Of a DNA stretch of 64,000 nt, positions 18,893 through 27,704 are shown one piece after another. The stretch spans positions 51,539 through 115,538 of the forward strand of contig NZ_VDCS01000014.1 of assembly GCF_006265225.1 (NCBI RefSeq), given 5' to 3'. Positions within the stretch are counted from its first letter, which is position 1, and every line of letters starts with the position of its first letter. Source of the DNA: Allotamlana fucoidanivorans (GTDB lineage Bacteria > Bacteroidota > Bacteroidia > Flavobacteriales > Flavobacteriaceae). The position numbers and the translations under genes were made by a program. The notes under the pieces were generated by a model, which worked only from the letters and a program-made list of their open reading frames with translations, was not told the DNA's origin and did not search any database.

Positions 18893-19403
18893 AGAATATT
18901 TAGAACACATTACCACCTTTATTTTTGATGTAGATGGGGTGTTAACCGACGGCTCTGTAACCGTAACAACTTCGGGTGAGATGCTACGAACCATGAATAT
19001 AAAGGATGGGTATGCTTTAAAAACAGCGGTTGACAAAGGATTTAATGTTTGTATTATTTCAGGAGGTTCTAATGAAGGCGTGAGAAAACGTTTGCAAGGT
19101 CTTGGAATTTCTGATATTTACCTAGGGGCTCATAATAAAATAGAGCAATTGGATGATTATTTTACTAAAAAAGACATTAAATCGGAAAATGTACTTTATA
19201 TGGGTGATGACATCCCTGATTACCCTGTTATGAAAGGCATTGGTTTACCTTGTTGCCCACAGGATGCTGTACCTGAGATAAAAACTATATCAAAATATAT
19301 TTCACATAAAAAAGGCGGTAAAGGTGCCGTGCGCGATGTTATAGAACAAGTACTAAAAGTTCAAAATAAATGGAGCGGTAATTTTGGGGCTAAATACGAT
19401 TAA
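18873..19403 (+). CDS. kdsC: KdsC-type HAD phosphatase (3-deoxy-manno-octulosonate-8-phosphate phosphatase family)
   Basis: A cap-less HAD-IIIA phosphatase. Motif I is FIFDVDGVLTDG, followed by the small GEMLRTMNIKDGYALK loop typical of KdsC, then CIISGGSNEG and MGDDIPDYPVM. The family dephosphorylates KDO-8-phosphate for lipopolysaccharide core synthesis; some members act on other keto-sugar acids. The ATG at 18873 overlaps the upstream gene by 20 nt. No kdsA or kdsB lies in the window. Confidence 0.85.
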   Translation: MEEKSYKEYLEHITTFIFDVDGVLTDGSVTVTTSGEMLRTMNIKDGYALKTAVDKGFNVCIISGGSNEGVRKRLQGLGISDIYLGAHNKIEQLDDYFTKKDIKSENVLYMGDDIPDYPVMKGIGLPCCPQDAVPEIKTISKYISHKKGGKGAVRDVIEQVLKVQNKWSGNFGAKYD

Positions 19404-19429
19404 TCATACCCCTTAGAGGATTAAATATT

Positions 19430-20350
19430 ATGGTTTTAAACGTGCTCAACCTTATCCGTTGGAAAAACCTTTTAATGATTGCTTTTGTGCAATTATTAAT
19501 TAAGTATGCGTTTTTAGAACCTTTTGGTGTTGCTACCGCTTTAAATTGTTTAGGTATTAGTATCTTGATTTTAGCCACAATATGCATTGCCGCAGCGGGG
19601 AATATTATCAATGACATCTATGACATAGAGACTGATTTGGTCAATAAACCGCATCGTGTAATTATTGGTAAATCTATTTCAGAGAAATGTGCTTTTAATT
19701 TGTTTTTCAGCTTAAATATTATTGGCGTTGGCTTAGGCTTTTACCTTTCTCATTTGGTAGAAAAGCCAGCGTTTTTTACCATATTTGTTTTAATCTCTGC
19801 GCTACTATTCCTCTATGCTAGCTATTTAAAACGAACTTTTTTTATAGGTAATCTTATCATTTCTATTCTAGTTGGGTTAAGTCTTCTTATTGTGGGCGTT
19901 TTTGAATTAGTACCCTCAATGACCCATATAAACCATACAACTCAAATGGTGTTTTTCAAGACTATTTTTGATTATGCTCTTTTTGCTTTCCTAATTAATG
20001 TATTACGCGAAATATCAAAAGATATTGAAGATATTGATGGTGATTACAAAACAGGAATGCATACACTTCCTATTATTTTAGGGAGAGATCGTACCAAGCA
20101 TATGTTATGCGTATTGAACATTATTCCTCTGGCTCTTATTACCCGTTATGTGATTATTAATTTATATAACCAGTATTGGGTAGTTACTTATTTTTTGGTG
20201 TGTATTATTGGCCCTCTCATTTACACATCCATAAAAACCTTTAGTGCCAAAACAAAAAAAGACTTTAAGCATATTAGCAATATGTATAAATTGGTGATGC
20301 TTTTTGGTATGCTTTCTTTACTTTTATACAAGTATGTAATACTTTCATAA
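19430..20350 (+). CDS. UbiA-family prenyltransferase
   Basis: An integral membrane prenyltransferase of 306 residues with about eight or nine helices. The two Asp-rich catalytic loops are visible: NDIYDIETDLVNKP near residue 62 and DIEDIDGDYKTGM near residue 198. They bind the Mg-diphosphate of a polyprenyl donor. In Bacteroidota the gene in this operon position is often annotated geranylgeranylglycerol-phosphate geranylgeranyltransferase; that acceptor is not provable from sequence. Its stop overlaps the Maf start by one base. Confidence 0.85.
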   Translation: MVLNVLNLIRWKNLLMIAFVQLLIKYAFLEPFGVATALNCLGISILILATICIAAAGNIINDIYDIETDLVNKPHRVIIGKSISEKCAFNLFFSLNIIGVGLGFYLSHLVEKPAFFTIFVLISALLFLYASYLKRTFFIGNLIISILVGLSLLIVGVFELVPSMTHINHTTQMVFFKTIFDYALFAFLINVLREISKDIEDIDGDYKTGMHTLPIILGRDRTKHMLCVLNIIPLALITRYVIINLYNQYWVVTYFLVCIIGPLIYTSIKTFSAKTKKDFKHISNMYKLVMLFGMLSLLLYKYVILS

Positions 20351-20943
20351 TGCTAAAAGACACGCTAAAACACCACCATATTATTTTGGCTTCAGGTTCG
20401 CCAAGAAGGCAAGCATTTTTCAGGCATTTAGGTTTAGATTTTGAAATAAGGTTAAAGCCTGTTAAGGAGGAATACCCAACGCGATTAACACATTTTGAAA
20501 TCAGCAATTACCTAGCTCAGTTAAAAGCCTTACCTTTTAAAAATGAACTCAAACCCAATGACATTCTTATTACGAGTGACACTATTGTTTGGCATCAAGA
20601 TAAGGCCTTAGGAAAACCAGCCAACGAAGCTGAAGCTTTTCACATGCTAAAATCATTAAGTAATGCTACTCATGAAGTCATTTCTTCAGTTTGTTTTACA
20701 ACCAACAACTTTGAAAAAACGTTACACAGTATTACCAAAGTAACCTTTAAACCGCTTACCGATGAAGAAATAGCCTACTACATTCAAAAAGACAAACCTT
20801 TTGATAAAGCTGGTGCTTACGGCATTCAAGATTGGATTGGACAAATAGCGGTTACAAAAATTGAAGGCTCTTATTTCAACGTTATGGGGCTACCTACACA
20901 CCTTGTTTATAAAACGTTAAATGCTATTGCAGAAACCATTTAG
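20350..20943 (+). CDS. maf: Maf-family nucleoside triphosphate pyrophosphatase
   Basis: Hydrolyses non-standard or modified nucleoside triphosphates (house-cleaning; dTTP/UTP pyrophosphatase type). The signature is ILASGSPRRQAFF near residue 12, followed by ILITSDTIVW and the DKAGAYGIQDW motif that distinguishes this subfamily. Length 197 is typical. The TAATG overlap with the prenyltransferase gene shows translational coupling. Confidence 0.92.
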   Translation: MLKDTLKHHHIILASGSPRRQAFFRHLGLDFEIRLKPVKEEYPTRLTHFEISNYLAQLKALPFKNELKPNDILITSDTIVWHQDKALGKPANEAEAFHMLKSLSNATHEVISSVCFTTNNFEKTLHSITKVTFKPLTDEEIAYYIQKDKPFDKAGAYGIQDWIGQIAVTKIEGSYFNVMGLPTHLVYKTLNAIAETI

Positions 20944-21002
20944 CTTTGTAATTTTAAGGTATGTATTTACCAAATAAACTTACAAAACATGCAAAAACGA
21001 GC

Positions 21003-21920
21003 ATGCTATCAAAAATTATTTTAAGTTGTATATGCTTTATAGTTTCATGTAAAAATAATACAGAGACATCAAGCTTAGTCAAAAATACAGCGGCGCATGC
21101 TCAGAAAAAAACCATTACCCCAACCTTATCTAAATCATTCAAGGCCTATTGGTATACTGGTGAAGCCGAAATTTCGTCCTATCAATTAGAACAAGCACGC
21201 TATGGCGAACTAAGAACAGGAAAAGCCGTATTAATTTATGTAACCGAAGATTTTTTACCAGATGCTCTGGTTAAAGCTGAGCACCCAAATCCAAACAACA
21301 TTCCCGTTTTAAAATTAAATGCAACTAAAACATTTAATACTGGTATTTATCCGTATAGCATCATGCAAAGTACGTTTTATCCTGTGGCTAATAATGGTCA
21401 CGCCTTAAAAGTATCTAGTTCGGTTCAAGAGTGGTGCGGGCATGCCTACACTCAATTAAATAACCATGATGCCTTTGAAATCATGTCGCATTCTTATTTT
21501 CAAGGTGAAGCCGATAAAACGTTTACCCTTAAAAAAGCGGTTTTAGAAAACGAATTATGGGTGCAATTAAGAGTAAATCCAAGTACTTTACCTGTTGGTA
21601 ATATAAACATTATTCCTGCCTTTGCTTATACAAGACTCAAACACATCCCTATAAAAGCATTTAAAGCAAACGCCTCACTAAAAACTGGAACTTATACCAT
21701 CACTTACCCCGAACTACAAAGAACATTAAGCATTAATTTCAATCCTGAATTCCCTTATGATATTTTAGGTTGGAAAGAAACGTTTAACAGTGGTTTTGGA
21801 ACTACGTCCAAGGTTTTAACCACAAAAGCCACTAAGCTAAAATCTATAAAATCACCATATTGGAAAAAGAACAGAAATCAAGATAAAATTTTAAGAGAAA
21901 CCTTAATGCTAAACGAATAA
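21003..21920 (+). CDS. Conserved lipoprotein of unknown function in the maf operon
   Basis: From the ATG at 21003 the product (305 residues) starts with a lipoprotein signal (..CICFIVSC). The mature part begins with a polar linker, then a conserved-looking region SFKAYWYTGEAEISSYQLEQARYGE and an Ig-like body with many beta strands. Flavobacterial homologues in this position tend to be mislabelled as septum-formation inhibitor because of the adjacent maf gene; no Maf motif is present. It is probably anchored in the envelope. The ATG at 20961 is possible but would add 14 residues ahead of the signal peptide. Confidence 0.7.
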   Translation: MLSKIILSCICFIVSCKNNTETSSLVKNTAAHAQKKTITPTLSKSFKAYWYTGEAEISSYQLEQARYGELRTGKAVLIYVTEDFLPDALVKAEHPNPNNIPVLKLNATKTFNTGIYPYSIMQSTFYPVANNGHALKVSSSVQEWCGHAYTQLNNHDAFEIMSHSYFQGEADKTFTLKKAVLENELWVQLRVNPSTLPVGNINIIPAFAYTRLKHIPIKAFKANASLKTGTYTITYPELQRTLSINFNPEFPYDILGWKETFNSGFGTTSKVLTTKATKLKSIKSPYWKKNRNQDKILRETLMLNE

Positions 21921-21967
21921 ACTATTAGTTTTGAATGTATCTTTGTACCTGATTTAATTCACAATAT

Positions 21968-22519
21968 ATGACATCAGATTTTTTTACCTCTTATAAAGAC
22001 CAACTTATAATATCAGGAATTGTTCTACTATCGTTACTTATTATTCGATACATCGTCAACTTTACCATTACAAAAGTGGCAAAGAAAAATGGAATTAATG
22101 AAGCTAGAATCCGATTGATATGTAGATATGTTACCGTTACTTTATTCCTATTGGCTATGCTCATTGAGGCATTTATTTTTGGTACTGATGCCAAAGAATT
22201 GGCCGTGGTTTTTTCCTCAGTTTTTGCGGTACTTGGCATTGCATTGTTCGCCATCTGGTCTATTTTAAGTAATGTAACATCAGGCATCATAATGTTTTTC
22301 TCTTTTCCTTATAAAGTGGGAGATAAAATAAACATTATGGACAAAGAGTTTCCTATTGAAGCGATTATTGAAGATATTAGAGCCTTTCAGTTGCATTTAA
22401 GATTAGATAATGGCGATTTAATTACCTACCCCAATAATTTAATGCTTCAAAAAGCGGTAAAACTGGTTGAAAAAGATGCCATAGACGAGATTCATGAAGA
22501 TGATGGTGAAGCTGTATAA
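21968..22519 (+). CDS. Small MscS-family mechanosensitive channel
   Basis: A 183-residue protein with three transmembrane helices. The third (SSVFAVLGIALFAIWSILSNVTSGIIMFF) is the Gly/Ala-rich pore helix of MscS. A shortened beta domain follows (FPYKVGDKINIMD). The large C-terminal cage of E. coli MscS is missing, as in other short flavobacterial homologues. It probably opens under membrane tension. It lies just before corA in the same direction. Confidence 0.85.
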   Translation: MTSDFFTSYKDQLIISGIVLLSLLIIRYIVNFTITKVAKKNGINEARIRLICRYVTVTLFLLAMLIEAFIFGTDAKELAVVFSSVFAVLGIALFAIWSILSNVTSGIIMFFSFPYKVGDKINIMDKEFPIEAIIEDIRAFQLHLRLDNGDLITYPNNLMLQKAVKLVEKDAIDEIHEDDGEAV

Positions 22520-22551
22520 ATTTCCATATCTTTAGGATATAATTATTCTTA

Positions 22552-23619
22552 ATGCCAAGAAAAAGACTTTACCGTTCAAAGAAAAAACTAGGACAAGTTC
22601 CAGGCAGTGTCATCTACACAGGGGAACGATCAAAAGACAAACTCTTTATTGAAACGTTCGATTATAATAAAGATTATGTTTTTGAAAAAGAACTCCCAAC
22701 CGTTGAAGACACCTTTAAATTTAAATTTACCGACAGCGTTACCTGGATAAATTTGAACGGACTCAATCATGTGGCCTCAATTGAAAAACTAGGGACACAT
22801 TTTGGTCTACACCCTTTAGTACTTGAAGATATTGTAAATATAGCACAGCGTCCTAAAATTGATGAATATGAAGGCTACATTTTTGTGGTTTTAAAAATGT
22901 TGTATTATGACACCAAGCAAAACATTGTTTCAGAGCAAGTAAGTTTTATTTTAGGCAGTAACTATGTATTTTCATTTCAGGAATCTGAAGGAGATGTTTT
23001 TGATACCATAAGAGAACGCATTCGTTTAGCCAAAGGCAGAATTAGAACCATGCAGGCCGATTATTTATTGTATGCCCTTATGGATGCGATTGTAGATCAT
23101 TACTTTAGTATAGTAGAAGTTTTAGGAGACAAGATTGAAGATTTTGAAACCGCCGTATTTGAAGGTCAAACAAAAGATGACGCGAGTAAAAACATTCAAG
23201 ACTTAAAACGCGAAGTATTGCGACTACGTCGGGCTATTTTTCCACTGAAAGAAGTTTTGAATCGCATTGATAGAAACGAAAACAACCTCATACAGAAGAA
23301 AACAATTACGTATTTTAGTGATATTGCAGATCATCTTACCCAAGTAACTGAAAACATAGAAATTTACCGTGAAATGACCTGGAGTTTAATGGATATGTAC
23401 ATGACTACCATTAGTAATAAAATGAATGAGGTCATGAAAGTACTTACCATTATGGCTTCTATATTTATACCTCTTACCTTTATTGCAGGTATTTACGGTA
23501 TGAATTTTGAAAACATCCCTGAACTACATTATAAAAACGCTTATTTTATTGTTTGGGGTATCATGATTCTTATTGTATTAGGGATGCTTTATTACTTTAA
23601 AAAGAAAAAGTGGTTGTAA
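22552..23619 (+). CDS. corA: CorA-family magnesium/cobalt transporter
   Basis: A homopentameric Mg2+ channel. The large N-terminal cytoplasmic funnel occupies about residues 1-290. The two C-terminal membrane helices follow, with the diagnostic YGMNF motif at the end of the first (IPLTFIAGIYGMNFENIPEL) and a basic KKKKWL tail. Length 355 is normal. The start has a basic RKRLYRSKKK leader, common in Bacteroidota CorA. Confidence 0.94.
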   Translation: MPRKRLYRSKKKLGQVPGSVIYTGERSKDKLFIETFDYNKDYVFEKELPTVEDTFKFKFTDSVTWINLNGLNHVASIEKLGTHFGLHPLVLEDIVNIAQRPKIDEYEGYIFVVLKMLYYDTKQNIVSEQVSFILGSNYVFSFQESEGDVFDTIRERIRLAKGRIRTMQADYLLYALMDAIVDHYFSIVEVLGDKIEDFETAVFEGQTKDDASKNIQDLKREVLRLRRAIFPLKEVLNRIDRNENNLIQKKTITYFSDIADHLTQVTENIEIYREMTWSLMDMYMTTISNKMNEVMKVLTIMASIFIPLTFIAGIYGMNFENIPELHYKNAYFIVWGIMILIVLGMLYYFKKKKWL

Positions 23620-23682
23620 TTTTTAATGAGCTTAAAAGGGTAACGTATTAATCTCGTTAAATAAATTTTAGCGCTTTATACC

Positions 23683-24222
23683 ATGAGTGCATCATTGAAT
23701 ATTGATTTTACAAATATTACATATCTAAAAAATGGAAATAAGCGCCAACAATAAGCCTATTCTTGCCTAAGAGAACTCGGCATTTTTGAAACTCTAGCAG
23801 AATACCATCCTATTTTAACAGGCACCATCCCTATTGGTATTGACTTATCCGAAAGTGATTTAGATATTATTTGTGAATGTTCTAACCATTTCAAATTTGC
23901 TAAAACACTAACTACCTTATATTCAGATAAGATTGATTTTAACATTAAAACTAAACCCCAGAATAATGTGCTATCAACTATTGCAACATTTTACAGTAGC
24001 GATTTTAAAATTGAGGTGTTCGGACAAAATTGCTCAACTACACATCAAAATGCTTACAAGCATATGATTGTTGAGCATAAAATTTTAAAAGCGTATGGTA
24101 AAAAATTTAAAGAAGAAGTTATCCGACTTAAGCGGGAAGGGATAAAAACGGAACCCGCATTTGCAACATTACTTGGCTTAAAAGGAAATCCTTATGAAGC
24201 ATTATTACACATTGACATTTAA
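23683..24222 (+). pseudogene. DUF4269 protein gene interrupted by one in-frame stop
   Basis: The frame starting at ATG 23683 reads MSASLNIDFTNITYLKNGNKRQQ, then TAA at 23752-23754, and continues without further stops to 24222 as AYSCLRELGIFETLAEYHP.. GTIPIGIDLSESDLDIICEC. This is the nucleotidyltransferase-like DUF4269 pattern, including a G-x-D/E-x-D style site. Only one codon prevents a 179-residue product; no shift is needed. Restart at an internal GTG (23968) would lose the active-site half. I read it as a recent nonsense mutation, or a base error that needs re-reading. Confidence 0.8.
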
Positions 24223-24486
24223 AAAAACAGAAAATGTATTGGCAATATGTTTTCCTGAATGACAGATCTAATCTTGAGAGTAAAAAGAATATCATCAAGA
24301 AAAACTTGCAAATAAGCCGACGCATTAGGCTCTTGATAATAGTTAAAAAAAAGTTTTTAGTTATTACATAAATTATTGACCTTCCAACCAACCTTCAAAA
24401 TACGTGCTGTCAATTTGGCATTTTTTTCCAATGGTATATTTTTTGAAAAATTAATACTATCGTATAACTTTTAAAATATATAACCG

Positions 24487-24972
24487 ATGAAAACATTGAA
24501 ATATATGCCTTTGTTTTGTTTGTTGTTATTTTTTAACTGTTCTGGACAAAACAAAGACTCTAAAGCCAAAAATGGTAATTCTCCAGATGAAAATATTTCT
24601 GTAAACAAAGAATATGATGAACACGGAAACCTCATCAAGTATGATTCCATTTATTCATACAGCTATTCTTCAAATGGAAAAACACCTGATAGTTTAAAAC
24701 TAAAATTCCAGAAGCATTTCAACAGCCACTCTTTTTTTAATGATGCCTTCTTTGATGATTTCTTTCAAAAAGATTCCATTTCAAACCATTTTGATTATGA
24801 AAATTTCTTTTATGATGGTTTTATGAATCAAGATGAACACATAAAAAACATGATGCGTCGCATGGACTCTATTCAGCAACTCTTCTTCAACCAACAACAA
24901 AAACCAATCATTCCTGCCGAGCCAGAAAAAAGTCGTTCAAACACTAAAAACATGGCACTCAAACAAATATAA
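24487..24972 (+). CDS. Small lipoprotein of unknown function
   Basis: A 161-residue protein with a lipoprotein signal (..LLLFFNCSGQ, Cys after FN). The mature part is polar and Asp/Phe-rich, with a repeated pattern of FF and D (FFNDAFFDDFFQK, DYENFFYDGF), then a Gln-rich end. No family recognised. It is monocistronic, ending 32 nt before a strong terminator. Confidence 0.65.
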   Translation: MKTLKYMPLFCLLLFFNCSGQNKDSKAKNGNSPDENISVNKEYDEHGNLIKYDSIYSYSYSSNGKTPDSLKLKFQKHFNSHSFFNDAFFDDFFQKDSISNHFDYENFFYDGFMNQDEHIKNMMRRMDSIQQLFFNQQQKPIIPAEPEKSRSNTKNMALKQI

Positions 24973-25003
24973 ACCGCCCCTTGTAACCGTTAAATAAAAA
25001 TTA

Positions 25004-25032
25004 AAACCAGCTGTTCTGCTGGTTTCTTTTTT
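25004..25032 (+). terminator. Intrinsic terminator
   Basis: AAACCAGC/GCTGGTTT stem with a 6-nt loop, followed by CTTTTTT, between the small lipoprotein and the PIG-L operon. Confidence 0.88.
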
Positions 25033-25059
25033 ATATTTGATTTTAGCTAACAAAACATT

Positions 25060-27585
25060 ATGAACAAAACACTACTTTCCTTAACCATAGCTATATTTAG
25101 CTTATGTTATGGTATAGCTCAAAAACCCACTACCCCATCATCAGTTCAAATTTATGAATCCATTCAAAAATTAAATTTTTTGGGTTCTGTTCTTTACGTA
25201 GCCGCGCACCCCGACGATGAAAACACGCGCTTAATTTCTTATATGTCTAATCATGTAAAGGCAAGAACAGCCTATTTATCATTAACTCGTGGTGATGGTG
25301 GCCAAAATTTAATTGGTCCTGAAATCAGAGAATTACTTGGTGTTATAAGAACTCAAGAACTTTTGGCTGCCCGAAGAGTTGATGGTGGCGAGCAACTATT
25401 CACAAGAGCTAATGATTTTGGATATTCAAAACACCCTGAGGAAACCTTAAATATTTGGAATAAAAATGAGGTATTGGGTGATGTTGTTTTGGCCATCAGG
25501 AAATTTAAACCTGACGTGATTATTAACAGGTTTGATCATAGAACACCTGGAACTACTCATGGACATCATACTACTTCGGCTATGTTAAGCATGGAGGCTT
25601 TTGATTTAGCAAACGATAATTCGGCTTATACTGACCAGTTAAACCAAACTAGCTTATGGCAACCCAAGCGTATATTTTACAACACCAGTTGGTGGCGCTA
25701 TGGAAGTGTAGAAGCCTTTGAAAAAATTGATAAAAGTCAAATGCTACATTTTAATATTGGAACCTACTACCCTTTAAAGGGGTTATCAAACAATGAGTTG
25801 GCGGCTTTGGCTAGTAGTCAACATTTATGTCAAGGCTTTGGCCGCTTGTCCCAACGTGGTTCGGAAAGAGAATACATTGAGTTTTTAAAGGGTAAACCTA
25901 TTCAAAATAAAGCGGATATTTTTGATGGCATTGATACCTCATGGAATCGTATAAAAGGCGGACAAAACATAGGCACTATTTTAGAACAAGTTGAAAAGAA
26001 TTTCAATTTCACAGATCCATCTACCCATATTCCAGAATTACTCAATGCCTACCAATTACTCCAAAATATTGATGATGAACACTGGAAAACTCAGAAATCT
26101 AAGGAGCTTAAAACGATTATAGCCATGTGTGCAGGCTTGTATTTAGAGGCTTCAGCAGAGAACAATTGGGCTTCACCAAATGAGCAAGTAAAGGTAACAC
26201 TAGAAGCCTTAAACCGTAGCAATGTTACAATCACCTTAGTTAGTATTAATAGCGCCAATGGTTTAAATATTTCTAAAAACATGGCGCTAAAAAATAACAT
26301 CAAACACACCTTTGAAACGTCTTTAAAAGTAAAGGCTCATCAAAAGCCAACCTCTCCCTATTGGTTGAATGAAAAAGGATCTTTAGGTATGTACACCGTA
26401 AATAATCCTGAGCTTATTGGGCAACCTGAAACCCCCAGAGCATACAGCATAGCATTTAATTTAACCATTAATGAGGTGCCGCTTACTATTTCAAAAGCCA
26501 TAGTTCACCGTTTTTCAAAACCAGATAAAGGAGAGTTATACCGCCCCTTTGAAATCATTCCAGAGGCTTCGGCCAAAATCAATGAAAAGGTTATCATTTT
26601 CAATTCAGACAAAAGCCATGATATAAATATGATAATAAAGGCTGGTAAAGACCATTTGAAAGGTACTGTTGAATTATGTCTTCCAAACCACTGGAACGTT
26701 TTTCCAAAACATCAAAAGGTTGATATCACACATAAAGGCGAAGAACAAACCTTTACTTTCAATGTTACACCACCTAAAGATGAAAGCGAAGGTTATATAA
26801 GTCCGTTAGTACGTATTGAAGGAAAAACATTTACCAAGGAACTTATTGAAATTGATTACGACCATATTCCTTTTCAAACGGTATTGCTACCAAGCGAAAG
26901 TAAAGTGGTGCGTTTAAACATAAAGAAAAGCGGCGAAAACATTGCCTATATTCAAGGTGCAGGCGATGTAGTCCCTGAAAGTTTAGAGCAAATTGGTTAT
27001 CATGTTAGGGTGATATCTCCTGAAGACATTTCGCCAGAAACCCTAAGCAAATTTGATGCTATTGTTATTGGTGTTAGAGCTTATAATGTTATTGAGGATC
27101 TTGAATACAAACACGATGACTTATTTAATTTTGTGGCACATGGCGGAAATATGATTGTGCAATACAATACAAGCTACAGGTTAAAAACAGAAGCATTAGC
27201 CCCGTATCACTTACACCTTTCTAGAGATCGGGTAACCGACGAAAAGGCCGAGGTTAGATTTTTAACCCCAAACCATCCTGTTTTGAATTACCCCAATAAA
27301 ATCACAAAACAAGATTTTGATGGATGGACTCAAGAACGCGGTTTGTATTTTCCTGATTCCTGGGCTAAAGAATTTACGCCTATTCTATCCATGAATGATA
27401 AAAACGAAACGCCTAAAGAAGGTAGTTTATTGGTAGCCAAATATGGAGAAGGCCATTACATATATACTGGTTTAAGTTTTTTTAGAGAGTTTCCTGCAGG
27501 TGTTTCAGGCGCTTATCGCTTATTCGCTAATATGCTCTCTCTTGGTAAAGACAAGATGCTTCAAGACAAACAATTTAATGACTAA
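25060..27585 (+). CDS. Large secreted PIG-L family deacetylase
   Basis: An 841-residue exported protein (signal peptide to about residue 20, ..LCYGIAQ). The N-terminal domain is a LmbE/PIG-L deacetylase with the metal motif AAHPDDE near residue 48, the conserved SLTRGDGGQN loop and a late His motif (HGHHTTS). The middle is beta-rich (NEW3-like), and the C-terminus (about 620-830) resembles a glutamine-amidotransferase or ThuA-like fold (DAIVIGVRAYN). It probably deacetylates an N-acetylated sugar outside the cytoplasm. It heads an operon with a small membrane protein, a symporter and a Gfo/Idh/MocA enzyme. Confidence 0.85.
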   Translation: MNKTLLSLTIAIFSLCYGIAQKPTTPSSVQIYESIQKLNFLGSVLYVAAHPDDENTRLISYMSNHVKARTAYLSLTRGDGGQNLIGPEIRELLGVIRTQELLAARRVDGGEQLFTRANDFGYSKHPEETLNIWNKNEVLGDVVLAIRKFKPDVIINRFDHRTPGTTHGHHTTSAMLSMEAFDLANDNSAYTDQLNQTSLWQPKRIFYNTSWWRYGSVEAFEKIDKSQMLHFNIGTYYPLKGLSNNELAALASSQHLCQGFGRLSQRGSEREYIEFLKGKPIQNKADIFDGIDTSWNRIKGGQNIGTILEQVEKNFNFTDPSTHIPELLNAYQLLQNIDDEHWKTQKSKELKTIIAMCAGLYLEASAENNWASPNEQVKVTLEALNRSNVTITLVSINSANGLNISKNMALKNNIKHTFETSLKVKAHQKPTSPYWLNEKGSLGMYTVNNPELIGQPETPRAYSIAFNLTINEVPLTISKAIVHRFSKPDKGELYRPFEIIPEASAKINEKVIIFNSDKSHDINMIIKAGKDHLKGTVELCLPNHWNVFPKHQKVDITHKGEEQTFTFNVTPPKDESEGYISPLVRIEGKTFTKELIEIDYDHIPFQTVLLPSESKVVRLNIKKSGENIAYIQGAGDVVPESLEQIGYHVRVISPEDISPETLSKFDAIVIGVRAYNVIEDLEYKHDDLFNFVAHGGNMIVQYNTSYRLKTEALAPYHLHLSRDRVTDEKAEVRFLTPNHPVLNYPNKITKQDFDGWTQERGLYFPDSWAKEFTPILSMNDKNETPKEGSLLVAKYGEGHYIYTGLSFFREFPAGVSGAYRLFANMLSLGKDKMLQDKQFND

Positions 27586-27589
27586 GCCT

Positions 27590-27700
27590 ATGTCTGAGCA
27601 GCAACCACCTAAACAAACCTGGCTTAAGTTGTATTCCATAGTCTTGATAGCGAATGCCATATATTTTATCATCTTTTACATAATCACCAAATCATTTTAA
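27590..27700 (+). CDS. 36-residue single-helix membrane protein preceding a sodium:solute symporter
   Basis: The ATG at 27590 encodes MSEQQPPKQTWLKLYSIVLI.. followed by a hydrophobic run and IITKSF: a soluble N-tail and one transmembrane helix. It is 4 nt from the symporter start and just after the deacetylase stop. An ATG at 27578 would add four residues. Other sodium:solute symporters have short accessory membrane proteins encoded immediately upstream (for example YhdT with PanF, YjcH with ActP), so a symporter subunit is a reasonable inference. Confidence 0.7.
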   Translation: MSEQQPPKQTWLKLYSIVLIANAIYFIIFYIITKSF

Positions 27701-27704
27701 AACC

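Noticed and set aside
24235..24375. A 47-codon plus-strand frame (MYWQYVFLNDRSN..) in the gap after the DUF4269 pseudogene
   Set aside because: No promoter, no recognisable composition or family, and the gap is otherwise featureless AT-rich DNA.
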